Shown here: positions 35,901 to 46,683 of the stretch, piece by piece | Layout: each line of letters starts with the position of its first letter | Position numbering within the stretch: position 1 is the stretch's first letter | The notes under the pieces: generated by a model | The model's input: only the letters and a program-made list of their open reading frames with translations | What the model was told of the DNA's origin: nothing | The model's database searches: none | Program-made: the position numbers and the translations under genes | Source of the DNA: Gnetum montanum | Lineage: Eukaryota; Streptophyta; Gnetopsida; Gnetales; Gnetaceae | Reading direction: 5' to 3' | Length of the DNA stretch: 64,000 nucleotides | Assembly (NCBI GenBank): GCA_015680685.1 | Contig: MNCI01005887.1 | Coordinates: 732,577-796,576, forward strand

Positions 35901-36335
35901 CTAGATAATCTTGATGATAACTAAATCTTGATCATCTAAATCTTTATTTTCTCTATTTGGCGGTGTATGATTATGGTCTAATATTTCCATTTGTGAGCTT
36001 CCAGTTTGGATCATTTCCTTAGAATATGAGTTCATAAGTAGTTTAGATGTTTCCATGCATTTTTTAGACAATTTTAGGTTCTTAGTTTTTGGCCACTGGG
36101 TGTCTTTTGGTTTAGTAACCCATGCTGTTGTTTGTCCACACACTTGTTTTTCACATCTGTTGAGGGTTGGTATAGGGATTGTGTTAATATTTTCAACTTC
36201 CACCTCACAACTACACCCTTTATTATTATTGGTAATGCATGGAATTACATGTTTCTCCATAGTGATAGGTTCATCTATTATGTTTTTCTTTGGAGTGGTA
36301 ATGGTTGTTGGCCCTTGCATAGGATTAGGAGACAT
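35901..36335 (-). pseudogene. M pol linker between protease and reverse transcriptase
   Basis: A 144-codon open frame. The words VIPCITNNNKGCSCEVE align with CIPCLTHNDNGCNC at 41175-41220 in E3, placing it after the protease and before reverse transcriptase. The spaced cysteines are shared, but no function is known for this linker. Open by chance or recent damage; the flanking pol domains are absent. Confidence 0.6.
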
Positions 36336-36419
36336 TGTTTTGGTGAGGAAGGGTGTTGCACTAGGTTGGCCCTATGCTAGTTTTGATGAGCTAGTAGGTC
36401 TATGAGTTTTGTGCTTAGG

Positions 36420-37222
36420 TGTGGAAAATGTCCTAAAGAAAGGATGTTTTCAAGACTATGGTTGAGATCTACTTACATTATCATTTATGTGTATGTTCAC
36501 ATCACAAGTGACATTCTTCCATTGATGTTGTGGTACTAATCCTTCCTGTGTTGTTGGTGGTGACATATGGTGAAGGGAAGTATGAGGATATTAAGAATGT
36601 GATAGAGGATAAGAGGTGTGAGATGGTGATCCCATAGGAGATTCTGCAGCTTGATGATATTCAGAAGAGTGATAGTAGTGATTTGAGGTAGAGGAAGTAG
36701 GATCATTTGGAGAAACAGGTTGCTGAACATAGTAGTCATACTAGTTGGTAATAAGGGTATTGCCAGTTTGTTGATGGCATCTCCCATGACTGTGGGTTTT
36801 GCCACTATAGTTGATAGTAATGTTGATGCTAATAAGAAATCCCACTAAAATAGTACAATTGATGGTAGTATTATCTATAATTACCTTGTGAGTAAGATAA
36901 TTTCCCAGGCATTTACTTTTGTATGAACTTGGGACTCAAAGCAAAAGCCTCAAACTCATGCAGATGTAACATAATTGGGCAATAGCCCTTTGGATGGTCG
37001 TATTGGCAAATGCCACATCCATCATCATCTTTTGTGTTCAAGTCAAAAACCTCTTCTACTATGGTCATTTTTCCTTTTTGTTGATAAGTGTTCCTACCTA
37101 TTTCATTAATCTTTTTCCTCTTCTTGTGTTGATCACTTGATTTTTTTTTGCACTACCTTGTACTCTATGGTTTCCAAGTAGATTGTTACTTTTTTGTTCA
37201 TTAACCCCCACATCTTATCTAG
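36420..37222 (-). pseudogene. M gag, C-terminal part
   Basis: Reverse reading contains the short zinc knuckle CGICQYDHPKGYC (36979-37017) and a Pro/Gln/Tyr-rich tail with YYVQQPVSP (about 36700-36760), matching YYVQQPTSP in E3. The frame runs to the E3 insertion point at 37222 and resumes at 50642. Confidence 0.7.
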
Positions 37223-37227
37223 CCTTG

Positions 37228-38120
37228 TGATGAGTTTTGGACTATCTTGTTAACTAGGCCTCATCGATGAGGCCCCATTGACGCAGTCTATTACATTGAT
37301 GTGACCTCGTCAACAGAGGGGTCTATTCCACTCTATAAATACGAGCTCACTAGCCACATTTATGGCATTAATTTTTCATAGTGGTAGCAAAGCTCTTACA
37401 GTTTGTCCATTTGAAAGTTAGAATATTTTTCCTAAGTGCCCATAGTAGGAGTCATTAAGTGTACAGATCTTTATTCGAGCATTATTGTACCTAAGCACGA
37501 TAGTGTGTGCAGCAATAAAGACAAACTTTGTGAGAAACCTTGTAGCATTCTGGATAGCTTAAATGTTTCATTTATGCATTTAATGTTTTCAATTTTTTAT
37601 TTATTAAATGTTTTTCAATAATTAAGCTAATGAAATAATTAAGCAAGATAAGCCAGATATATTAAACACATAAGTACAACCGCTTTAAGCATAACATGTA
37701 TTTGCTTGGTAATCCTAGTAGCATTATTGCTTGCTATGCCCAGTAGTGTAGCACTTGGTAACCCAATAGTGGATACGTGGGTTTAGGACATATGCGGAGA
37801 CTGGGACTAGATGCTTATGTTAGGACTAGTTAGATACCAATTAATTAGTTGAATTAAATTAGTTAATCAAATACCTTATCCTTATTTAAACACCAAAACC
37901 ATAAAATACAAAATGACAAAAATCAATGCCTCAATTACACTTAACCATACCAGTGTACATCACAAGTGTAATTGGGAAGATAAAAAATGACCTTAAGGCA
38001 AGATTGACTTCCTAGAAGACTAGTGCACCAAAAACTATAAAGTCCATAGAATTCAACCAGATTGCGCATGAATGCTTGTGATTTGTATGGTTGTGTGTAG
38101 TAGTACCTTGCCACTCATCA
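37228..38120 (+). repeat. 5' LTR of E3
   Basis: TGATGAG to CTCATCA, 893 bases. U3 contains a perfect 18-base palindrome, GGCCTCATCGATGAGGCC (37257-37274), and TATAAATA (37334-37341). The U5 half holds three imperfect copies of a cttggtaa-ccc-agtag-type unit (37704-37776) found in all LTRs of the family. Confidence 0.92.
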
Positions 38121-38121
38121 T

Positions 38122-38139
38122 TGGCGTCGTTGCCGAGGA
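38122..38139 (+). promoter_or_regulatory. Primer-binding site of E3 (tRNA-Asp)
   Basis: TGGCGTCGTTGCCGAGGA differs by two bases from the complement of the plant tRNA-Asp 3' end, and stands one base after the LTR. Use of tRNA-Asp is known for Athila-type elements. Confidence 0.85.
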
Positions 38140-38250
38140 CTTTGTTGCTGGGACATGCACTATCTAGGATTAGTGAATATTATTTATATCATTGGATGAA
38201 CTCAAGGTCAACATCACTTTCACATGACATATAACTACTAAGCACATTGA

Positions 38251-40490
38251 TAATTTTATTTGTTTTATAAAATTTCTTCTTCCCACAGACATGAAGATGT
38301 CAAACCATTGGTCCCACAGGAGTGCAAAGTGATATATACTCATCCAAATGAGTATGTACCAAACTTCACCTTCATCCTACTTCATGATGAACAGCTACGA
38401 TGGCGTGACATGGAAGGAAATATCATATTGCCCCCTAATCAATCTATGCCTAGGATGCTGTTTCAAACTCTTAAAAAGTTAAGCATCTCAAATCTTCATG
38501 AGGAATATGTTGTCGACAATCATGACACTCGAGATTACCATCCCATTGAAATGCAATGCTAGCAAGATTAACACCAGGCAAAGCACCATGAGCTTGCAAA
38601 GGGAAAGTATTTCACTAATCCCTTGTTTCTACTAAACCAAGATGACAATGTGGATCCTCCTCCTAAGGGTTCTCAATATGAAAATTCTCCACCCTTTGTT
38701 ATTAGTGATGAGGGTGTAACCCTGAACCTGTGATCCATTATTCATAAACCAGGTTCGGGAAAAAGTAATAGTTAAGGTAGGGACTCAGGTAAACATCATA
38801 ATGGCAAGGGATCTAAGGATGGTGGTTATAATGAACAAAGAGGTGGTGGTAGACATCACGGTGGTGGTGGTGATCCACCTTCCTTTTCATCTGATTTCAA
38901 ACATTCCTCTTTATCTTTTGGTTCTCATAGAAGCTGCCATTGGGATAATCATGGTGAAGGTGATCAATGAGACAACAATGATTATCCAAGCCATCAAGAA
39001 CATAGAGGTGGCAGGAACCATCATCAACACAATCATGATGAGGAAACTCTATTGGTAACTAGAAGTATACTTAACATTGTAGAGGCAATTAAAATTCCAA
39101 CCAAGCATATGAAAGACAGTAGGATCAAGTGCTTAGACATGAATAATATCCCATGATTTGAGTGGGTATACAACTTTGATCTGTAGACACACCTACAAGC
39201 CTTCCACGATGCCTGTGCCCTACAAAATATAGGAAATGAGTGGTAGAAACATAAGCTTTTTCCTAGGACACTCATCAAGGAAGCTAAAAGCTGGTACCGG
39301 TCCTTGGAGCTAGAATTTATCCACAAATGGAGTACCATGTTAGAGATATTTAACAAAAAATATCAAATATACTCCAAAGTGTCTAATCTGAGGAGGCAAA
39401 TCCAAGGATGGGAATAAGGAACACATGAACCCTTGTATGCTGCTATGGGTAGATATTATTCACTCTTACACTGATGCCCTAGCCATGGTTATTCTCAGAG
39501 GGAACAACTTCACCACATCATAGATGGGCTCAGAGCAAAAACTAGAAGAACTCTTGGGGTGTATGCCCAAGGGAGATTGTTTGAATTGAGAGCTCATTAG
39601 ATCCAAAAGCTGATAGAGCAGGTAGAAAAAGAAGAAGATGGTGAGTTGCGAAAGAGGAAAAGTGCATAAGAGTATAATAAGGACCCTTCCATTAGGAAAT
39701 GGGAAGTCCAATTTTATGACGAGGAGGAGTCACCACTCGATGAAGTGGTGAACAGGAAAACCTTGCCCATCCAAAAATTTGTTTCTCATATTTCAGCAAG
39801 GGTTGATAAATTATGGAACTTTTTCAATGAAAAATTCCAAACTACTATGAAGATTGCTAAAGAATCCAAAGAGAAAAATAGTGATTATAATCATAGGAGG
39901 CAAAAAGAAGTTGAACATGCCTACCAGAGAGGTAAGGGTGAAGCTACTTCCATAGAGGAAGTTGTGGAAACTGACTCTGATGATGAAACTGATTGTGACA
40001 TTTGTCAATACAAAAATCCAAATGGATGTTGCTTTGTGGTGTCACACTCACAAGAGTCTAGGGTGTACGCATTGAATCCTCGACTAGCACATAGGAAAGC
40101 ACCCAGATGATTGCCTTATCCTCAAGGCAATCCAAGGTAGTTCCACCAACAACAACAAGCTTATTACCCAAATGGAGCTCCTCCGCAACCTTATGAACAA
40201 TACCAACAATGGTACCAACCACAATCGTGGGAAATTCCATCATCAAAGCAGAAATACCTTTATACGCAACTAGATCCATATGGGTACTACGTTCAGCAAC
40301 CTACCTCTCCAAGAAGTTTTGCAAGTCATGTCTCATTTCAACATCACTATTATCCTCTAGAGTACCACCAAACACATTCACCATCTACTTGAGGAGAAAA
40401 CCCATATCCATACCTCCCTTCACATCCATCTGCACACACACACCTCCATCCTCAACCCAGTTACCTCCTGCTCTATCCATGTAGGGTGAG
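38251..40490 (+). pseudogene. E3 gag
   Basis: The N-terminal part is open at 38260-38562 and ends in stops. It contains an N-terminal conserved region (PNFTFILLHDEQLRWRDMEG), a His/Gly-rich linker (38800-39050), the gag core with LQAFHDACALQNI and 'WSTMLEIFNKKYQIYS' (39190-39370), and LRAKTRRTLGVYAQGR (39525-39580). Then comes a knuckle-like CDICQYKNPNGCC (39994-40032), where the histidine is asparagine, and a Gln/Pro/Tyr-rich tail. Particle protein of the element; at least ten stops and one or more frameshifts inactivate it. Confidence 0.85.
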
Positions 40491-40829
40491 ATTCCTCCAC
40501 AATCGTAGCAACAAAATGGTATGAGGGTTGTACATTCACAACAGGCTTTCCAGTCGAGTGGTTCAAATAATTGATCTAGGAAAAGATCCTTCTTTCGATC
40601 CAACAATCCTCTCCAACCCTCACAACCTAGTACAGCTAATCATCCTGCATCCCAACACCCTCATCCTCTACATCAAATACCTTCAAGTGTCCTTTAAACC
40701 AAATTCCACCTTGGATCTACACTATGATGTTAACTCATGTTGTTTCTGATTAGATCAAGGTTGGCAATCTTCCCACAAAAGATCTAACTGAGGAAGTCCA
40801 CTCATTTACCTATAGATCGTTGGACATGA

Positions 40830-41330
40830 GCCATGCAAGGCTCTTCTTGACTCTAGTTTTAGTGTCAGTCTCATCTCCCATGACATGTACAAAGCCTGAA
40901 ACCTACCACCTTTCAAGAAGAGAAAAATTCATTTGGAATTGGCCAATCAATCAATTACTGTTCCTCTAGATTAGTAGAGGACATTGTGACCACAGTTTGT
41001 GGGTGGTCCTATCCTACCAATTTTTTGATGATCAAAGTTGAGAAATGCAAAGCTAACTTTTCCATCATTATGGGAAGAGCTTGGTTAAGCATGGTTGATG
41101 ATCGTATGGGCATAAGGAACCTTCCCTTGGAAATATCTAAGAAAAATGAATTTGAAAAGCTAGAGAAGAAGTGTATTCCATGTCTCACACACAACGATAA
41201 CGGGTGCAATTGCATGCAAAATATTTGGTCCATCAAAAGTACATACATTAAAGCATGTAATTGGTGTGCACAAGAAATTGATGTTCAAAGTTGTCTTTAC
41301 ATAGCAGCCACAAAATAAGAGGGCACCTAG
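40830..41330 (+). pseudogene. E3 aspartic protease and linker
   Basis: The frame reads CKALLDSSFSVSLISHDMY, in which the catalytic D-S/T-G triad has become DSS, then 'NFSIIMGRAWLSMVDDR', the usual 'LILGRPFL' flap region. The linker with CIPCLTHNDNGCNC follows. The protease would cut the gag-pol polyprotein. The missing glycine and several stops argue against activity. Confidence 0.75.
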
Positions 41331-41459
41331 TGGTTGATAGCTGACTTAGAAAGTAGCACATTATGCATAGGACCAACTGAGAGCCTAGCATGTGCTTATG
41401 TTGAAAGCATGGATGAACTTGAATGAGTTCATCCTCAACTCTTTGATGAATATGATGAT

Positions 41460-42410
41460 ACCTATTGGGGAGAGTTGGAAATCCCTAATAACTTCAAGCA
41501 AGAGCCCTTAGAGCTAAAAACTTTACCAGCCAACATGGAGTATGCATTCTTAAACAATGGTAAGCAGATCATAATTAATGCCAAACTTTCTCCTGAACAA
41601 AAAGTAAGGTTGTTAAAGGTGATTAATAAATGGTCAATAGCCTTTGCTTGGTCATATACCAAGATGACTAGAATCAATCCAAGGATATGCCAACATTGCA
41701 TTTACACCAACCTAGCCATGAAGCCAAGAAGGAAACCGTAGAGACGGTTGAACCCCAAATTGAAGTAGATTATCAAGGAGGAAATTAAACTCCTCCTCAA
41801 GGTGGGGTTCATCTATCCCATCGTAGATAGTGAGTGAATTAGCCCACTCATAATTGTGCCAAAGAAAGGTGGCAAGTGGTGGGTCTACATCGGCTTCAGG
41901 CTATTAAACATGGCAACATTTAAAGATCATTTTTCATTGTCGTTTTTTAACCAAGTGTTAGACACCATCTACGAGCATTACTATTATAGCTCCTTGGATG
42001 GTTATAGTGGCTATAACCAAATCCAAATAGCACCCAAAGATTAAGCCAAGAAAACATTCACAAGATTATTAGGGACTTTTGCATATTATAAGATTCCATT
42101 TGATCTATGCAATGCCCCTACAACATTTCAATGCTTGGTCCTTAGCATCTTCCAGCAGCAGATTGGTAATGGTGTGGAAGTCTTCATGAATGACTTTTCC
42201 ACCTATGAAGCTACATTTGAGTAAGCCTTGGACCATCTTGAGCAAATATTGAAGAGAGGTGTGGAAACAAATCTACAACTCAACTGGAAAAAGAGCCATC
42301 TCATGGTCCAAGAAAGCATTGTACTAGGGCATAGAATCACTCAAGCAGGGATTGAGATAGACCCTGAAAAATAAAGGTTATCCAAGGCATAACACACTAG
42401 CTAGAGATAG
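41460..42410 (+). pseudogene. E3 reverse transcriptase
   Basis: Landmarks of Athila/Tat reverse transcriptase appear in order: LSPEQKVRLL..INKW, RRLNPKLK, IIVPKKGGKWWVYIGFRLLN, YYSSLDGYSGYNQI, TFAYYKIPFDLCNAPTTFQ, EVFMNDFS and VLGHRITQAGIEID. The catalytic FMDDF is FMNDF here (near 42185-42200), a D-to-N change. Stops replace Gln, Glu or Trp at several places. It copied element RNA into DNA in the ancestor; this copy is dead. Confidence 0.9.
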
Positions 42411-42599
42411 TTAAAGATGTTCAGTCATTCCTTAGACACACTGGCTACTACAGACAATTCATAGAGAATTTCTCTAAGATCATAAAACCATTGGTAGAGC
42501 TTACAAAGAAAGATGCATCTTTCATTTGGACCAAGAAATACGAACATGCATTCCAACATTTAAAGGAGAAACTTGTAAAAAAAAACCAATCCTATAAGC

Positions 42600-43030
42600 A
42601 CCAGACTAGTCTAGACCTTTCCACATCATGATAGATGCATCTAACTATGCCTTGGAAGTAGTACTCATGCAAGTGGACGATAAGAAACACTGCATGAGCG
42701 GAAGCATTATGGAAGCATAATTAAATTACACCACCACAGAGAAAGAATTAATGGCAATGGTGTACACTCTTGACAAGTTTAGGTACTATGTGCTTGGCTA
42801 GAAAGTATTTGTGCACACAGAGCACAGTGCAATTTGCTTCCTCATGAACAAGCTAGTGGTGAGCCCTTGTATTATACGGTGGCTCATGATCTTGCAGGAA
42901 TTCAATCTCACAATGGTAGATCAAAAATGAACTGAAAATGTGGTCGTTGACCACCTCGCTCACTTAAGATGGGATAATAAAGAGGAGGAGAGCTTGCTCT
43001 CTGATCAATTTTTAGACAAAGTCCTTTTTA
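42600..43030 (+). pseudogene. E3 RNase H
   Basis: The frame reads IDASNYALEVVLMQVDDKKH, then YTTTEKELMAMVYTLDKFRYYVLG and VHTEHSAICFLMNK, the usual Ty3/gypsy RNase H order. It removes RNA from RNA-DNA hybrids. The later histidine-containing strand TEHSAI replaces the common TDHSAL. Stops interrupt the frame. Confidence 0.85.
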
Positions 43031-43099
43031 CATAAGCACTAAATAACCAAACGCCCACAAAAACAACCTAGTATAATGGCGTCCTCACCTATGTTCTCA

Positions 43100-44340
43100 C
43101 TTAGAAAATCCCACAAGATCTTGACTTTAGAAAGAAGCAACAATTTCTTCATTGAGCCAAATACTTCATTGAAATCAACAGATACCTTTACAAGGTGTGT
43201 GTCAATGGCCTGATTCATTGGTGTGTCCCTAATGAAGATCAACTATGCACTCTCCAAGATGCTCACGAAGGGCCTTATAGAGGCCACTATGCAGGGAGAT
43301 GCATGGCCATAAAAATTCTGATGGCAAGATACTATTGGCCTACAATCTTCAAGGATGCCCATCAGTCTGTCCAATCTTGTGAACGTTGTCAATGAGATAT
43401 AGGGATGATCACTTGAATGGAAGGTCCTCAATAGTGGATTCAACCACTGGAACCTTTTAACATATGGGGCTTTGACTTCATGGATCCCATCACATCCATG
43501 TCTAATGGAAAAGCATATATCATTGTAGCAATTGACTACTACACAAAATGGGTAGAAATAGTAGTCGTTACTAATTGTACATCATTTATTGTTGCTAGAT
43601 TTACACAAAAAAATGTTGTAAATAGGTTTGAGGTGCCACGTACACCAATTTTTAACAATGGAACCCATTTCACAGGTGTCACTTTTAGAAAGTTGATGCA
43701 ACACTTGGGGGTTGAACATAAATTAACAACATTTTACCACCCCTAAGCCAACGGTCAAGTAGAGGTAACTAACTGAGAGATCACAAAGATATTAACAAGA
43801 ACCATAAGCAAATATAGGAGATATTGGAACACCAAACTTAGCAATGTCCTCTGGGCTTATCGCTCAACATGAAAACTTCCTATTGGGTACTCTCCCTACA
43901 AGTTAGTGTACAGAAAAATTCCAATGCTCCCAATTCAATATGAGCTTCATACACTCTCAATGGCCTATGATGTGGATCTTGACCTAAGTCTAGCATAAAA
44001 AGAAGGATTGATCAACTTGAATGTGCTAGATGAAAATTAATTAGTGGCCCTATCTTTGTGCATTCAACAAGCAATGTCATGACCTCAAAATACGAAAAGT
44101 AAAACTTCAACTAGGAGATAAAGTTCTCTATTGGAACCCCACACATGTACCCCAAAAGAAAAAATTTTAAACATTGTGGAAGGAACCTTATATAATTGAT
44201 CAAGCCTTTTCCTCTAGGGCCATGTTGATCTACAACCTTGAAAGCCCAAACAAAAAGAAGCTGGCCAACATCCAACAAGTAAAACCTTTCCTCGAGCCAA
44301 GACAGGCTAGTGCAACTACCACCTCAATGGATGGACAACC
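43100..44340 (+). pseudogene. E3 integrase
   Basis: An HHCC zinc module (H-x-GHYAG...RYYWPTIFKDAH...CERC, 43260-43390) is followed by the core: WGFDFMDPI with the first Asp, then IFNNGTHFTG, where the second catalytic Asp is Asn, and ANGQVEVTN with the Glu. The end reads like GPYIID...NLESPNKKKLANIQQVKPF. There is no chromodomain. Stops occur, and the D-to-N change would abolish strand transfer. Position and order fit pol of Athila/Tat. Confidence 0.88.
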
Positions 44341-45470
44341 AAGTTGCATTTTTTGAATCTCCTCCTTCCAACATAGTCATGGGGGAGATGGCCATCCATG
44401 CTAACAATCCATATGGCTTCTTAGTTTTTCTACTTTTTATTTTTCATGTTTTTGATTTTACAAGTAAATTATTTTACAAATTTTTTATTTTCAAATTTTT
44501 TCCAATTTTGCACCATCGTTAGTACCTTTGAACCTTTCTTGATTATTTTACACTTTCTTAAATATTTTACTTTTTTTTTGTTTTTTTTAGGTGTGACTTT
44601 TCATTATTTTTGCTAATAAAAGTGCTTTATTGCCACATGACATAGTGCCATTATTGTTTACTAATGATGGTTTGTGCTTAATGTTGTGACTATCAATGTT
44701 TGGTTTCTATTTTTGAATGTTGATGTTTGATGACTATGACATGGTTTATTTTTCATGGGATAGGTAGTGGGTCTACGTCATCCACCCATCTAATAAACTC
44801 TATGGTTTTTCTTATTTTGGGAATTTGAGGTCCCTTCTATTAAAGAAACTTTTAATCAATTGATGACCTTGGTAGTTCCAAAACTGGGAAAGATTCAAAG
44901 GTTTGGAAAGGGTGTGACTTCAAGGAAACTCAATACTCTTTGTACTCTTCTGCTTACTTGAGTGCTTGGGTGTTTTTCATGAACTTCTTACCATTCCATT
45001 CCAACCACTAATAGGAAGTCAAATAAAGTCTTTGTATGGTGTGGTTCCCATCCAAAAATTCATAAAAAAACCATGATGGAAATTCAAAGCACATCCCTTA
45101 GACAAATAAATAGGCTAGAAGCACTAGTTATGAGACTAGAAAGACATGCATCCATGCCTGATTGTCCCCTATAACTAAGGTCCTCTCTCTCTCTCTCACT
45201 TCCTACATCTCTTTTCTTCTCTTTATGGAACAGTGGTTGTTTTATGGGAGCACTCTTGTATCTTGAGTGAGTCGATCAATCTTGGAGTGGCAATGCACAG
45301 TCACTGAAAGAGGCTAGTTTTGGTCTAGACTAAGGATGGATCTTCTTAGGTTATTTTAAACATAAATCCCACAAGGGACTTCTTAATACCTCAATTCAAG
45401 ATTCCATTTCACCTTCTTAGTCATCCATCTATGTTGCCATAACTCACCTCATTGCTAGTTTCTGTGCTCT

Positions 45471-46042
45471 NNNNNNNNNNNNNNNNNNNNNNNNNNNNNN
45501 NNNNNNNNNNNNNNNNNNNNNNNNNNNNNNNNNNNNNNNNNNNNNNNNNNNNNNNNNNNNNNNNNNNNNNNNNNNNNNNNNNNNNNNNNNNNNNNNNNNN
45601 NNNNNNNNNNNNNNNNNNNNNNNNNNNNNNNNNNNNNNNNNNNNNNNNNNNNNNNNNNNNNNNNNNNNNNNNNNNNNNNNNNNNNNNNNNNNNNNNNNNN
45701 NNNNNNNNNNNNNNNNNNNNNNNNNNNNNNNNNNNNNNNNNNNNNNNNNNNNNNNNNNNNNNNNNNNNNNNNNNNNNNNNNNNNNNNNNNNNNNNNNNNN
45801 NNNNNNNNNNNNNNNNNNNNNNNNNNNNNNNNNNNNNNNNNNNNNNNNNNNNNNNNNNNNNNNNNNNNNNNNNNNNNNNNNNNNNNNNNNNNNNNNNNNN
45901 NNNNNNNNNNNNNNNNNNNNNNNNNNNNNNNNNNNNNNNNNNNNNNNNNNNNNNNNNNNNNNNNNNNNNNNNNNNNNNNNNNNNNNNNNNNNNNNNNNNN
46001 NNNNNNNNNNNNNNNNNNNNNNNNNNNNNNNNNNNNNNNNNN
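45471..46042. other. Assembly gap (N)
   Basis: 572 undetermined bases inside the E3 spacer. Open frames reported across it are artefacts. Confidence 1.
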
Positions 46043-46088
46043 CATTTGATCTTCATTTTGTGCAGCATATTTTTGTAATTTTCAAGTG

Positions 46089-46237
46089 TTGACCAAGTCA
46101 ATGAAAGTCAATGTAAGTTAATGCAAGTCAATGATGGTCAATAGCTACATCAACTAGGCCCCATCAATGCAGCTAACCATGTTGACAAGGCCTTGTCGAC
46201 GAGGCCCCATTGATGCAACACAAAAATACTATAAATA
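46089..46237 (+). promoter_or_regulatory. Probable ORF3 promoter of E3
   Basis: Five W-box cores (TTGACC at 46089-46094, AGTCAA at 46096, 46106 and 46126, GGTCAA at 46136) plus a mutated one (AGTTAA, 46116) stand at an exact 10-base period from 46096 on. They are followed by tcaactaggccccatcaatg and gacgaggccccattgatgca, near-copies of the U3 of E3's own LTR, then TATAAATA at 46230-46237. Known: WRKY factors bind TTGAC. Inference: a stress-inducible start site for ORF3. Confidence 0.6.
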
Positions 46238-46683
46238 CCATCGAACACTTTGCATTTTTCACATTTGGTCCATAACGCCCAAGGAGTTTTTGCAATTTTT
46301 TAGAGCCTAAAGCCTTCCCAAGCCTCTAACTCATGCACTATTTATCTAAAATACTCTATTATTTGATCTTACAATTATTGGAGGTAAGCTCTTAGTCGTG
46401 GGGGTAGCAAACCCCAAGGTTTTGACAAATTTTTTTTTGAAATTTTTCCTAACTCCCCGAAAGGGTTAAGATGTACATGCTATTAAATCATTAATTTTTG
46501 AAGAATTTAACCCTTCCAACAACTTTGGTGAACTAGAGATTAAATTAATAATTAATAATTAAATATGTAATCCAACTTTTCATAATCACATGTTAGCCAA
46601 ATGTAATTCCCTTATGGGATAAGGTATTCCAATCATTTTGAGTTACATCATAATTACTAATTTGTTGTTATGTGTGATTATAG

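Larger units (their letters stand above)
33043..37222 (-). mobile_element. Element M, left part (ORF3 to gag)
   Basis: In reverse orientation: tract and 3' untranslated part (33043-33200), shrunken ORF3 (33200-33565), spacer (33566-35880), a pol linker (35901-36335) and gag (36420-37222). Reverse transcriptase, RNase H and integrase are deleted between linker and spacer. The copy continues at 50642 beyond the inserted E3, as the gag reading ARLDKMWG runs across the E3 insertion site. Confidence 0.8.
44345..46683 (+). other. E3 spacer between pol and ORF3, with assembly gap
   Basis: Non-coding. A polypurine-like gtcatgggggagatgg (44375-44390) follows pol directly. T-rich sequence comes next (44420-44600), then a (CT)n stretch near 45183-45198, 572 N (45471-46042), the W-box cluster (46089-46141), LTR-like motifs, TATAAATA (46230-46237) and a second purine motif (46394-46405). 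Confidence 0.75.

Noticed and set aside
45421-46101. Open frames of about 200 codons on both strands
   Set aside because: They consist almost entirely of N and are an artefact of the gap.
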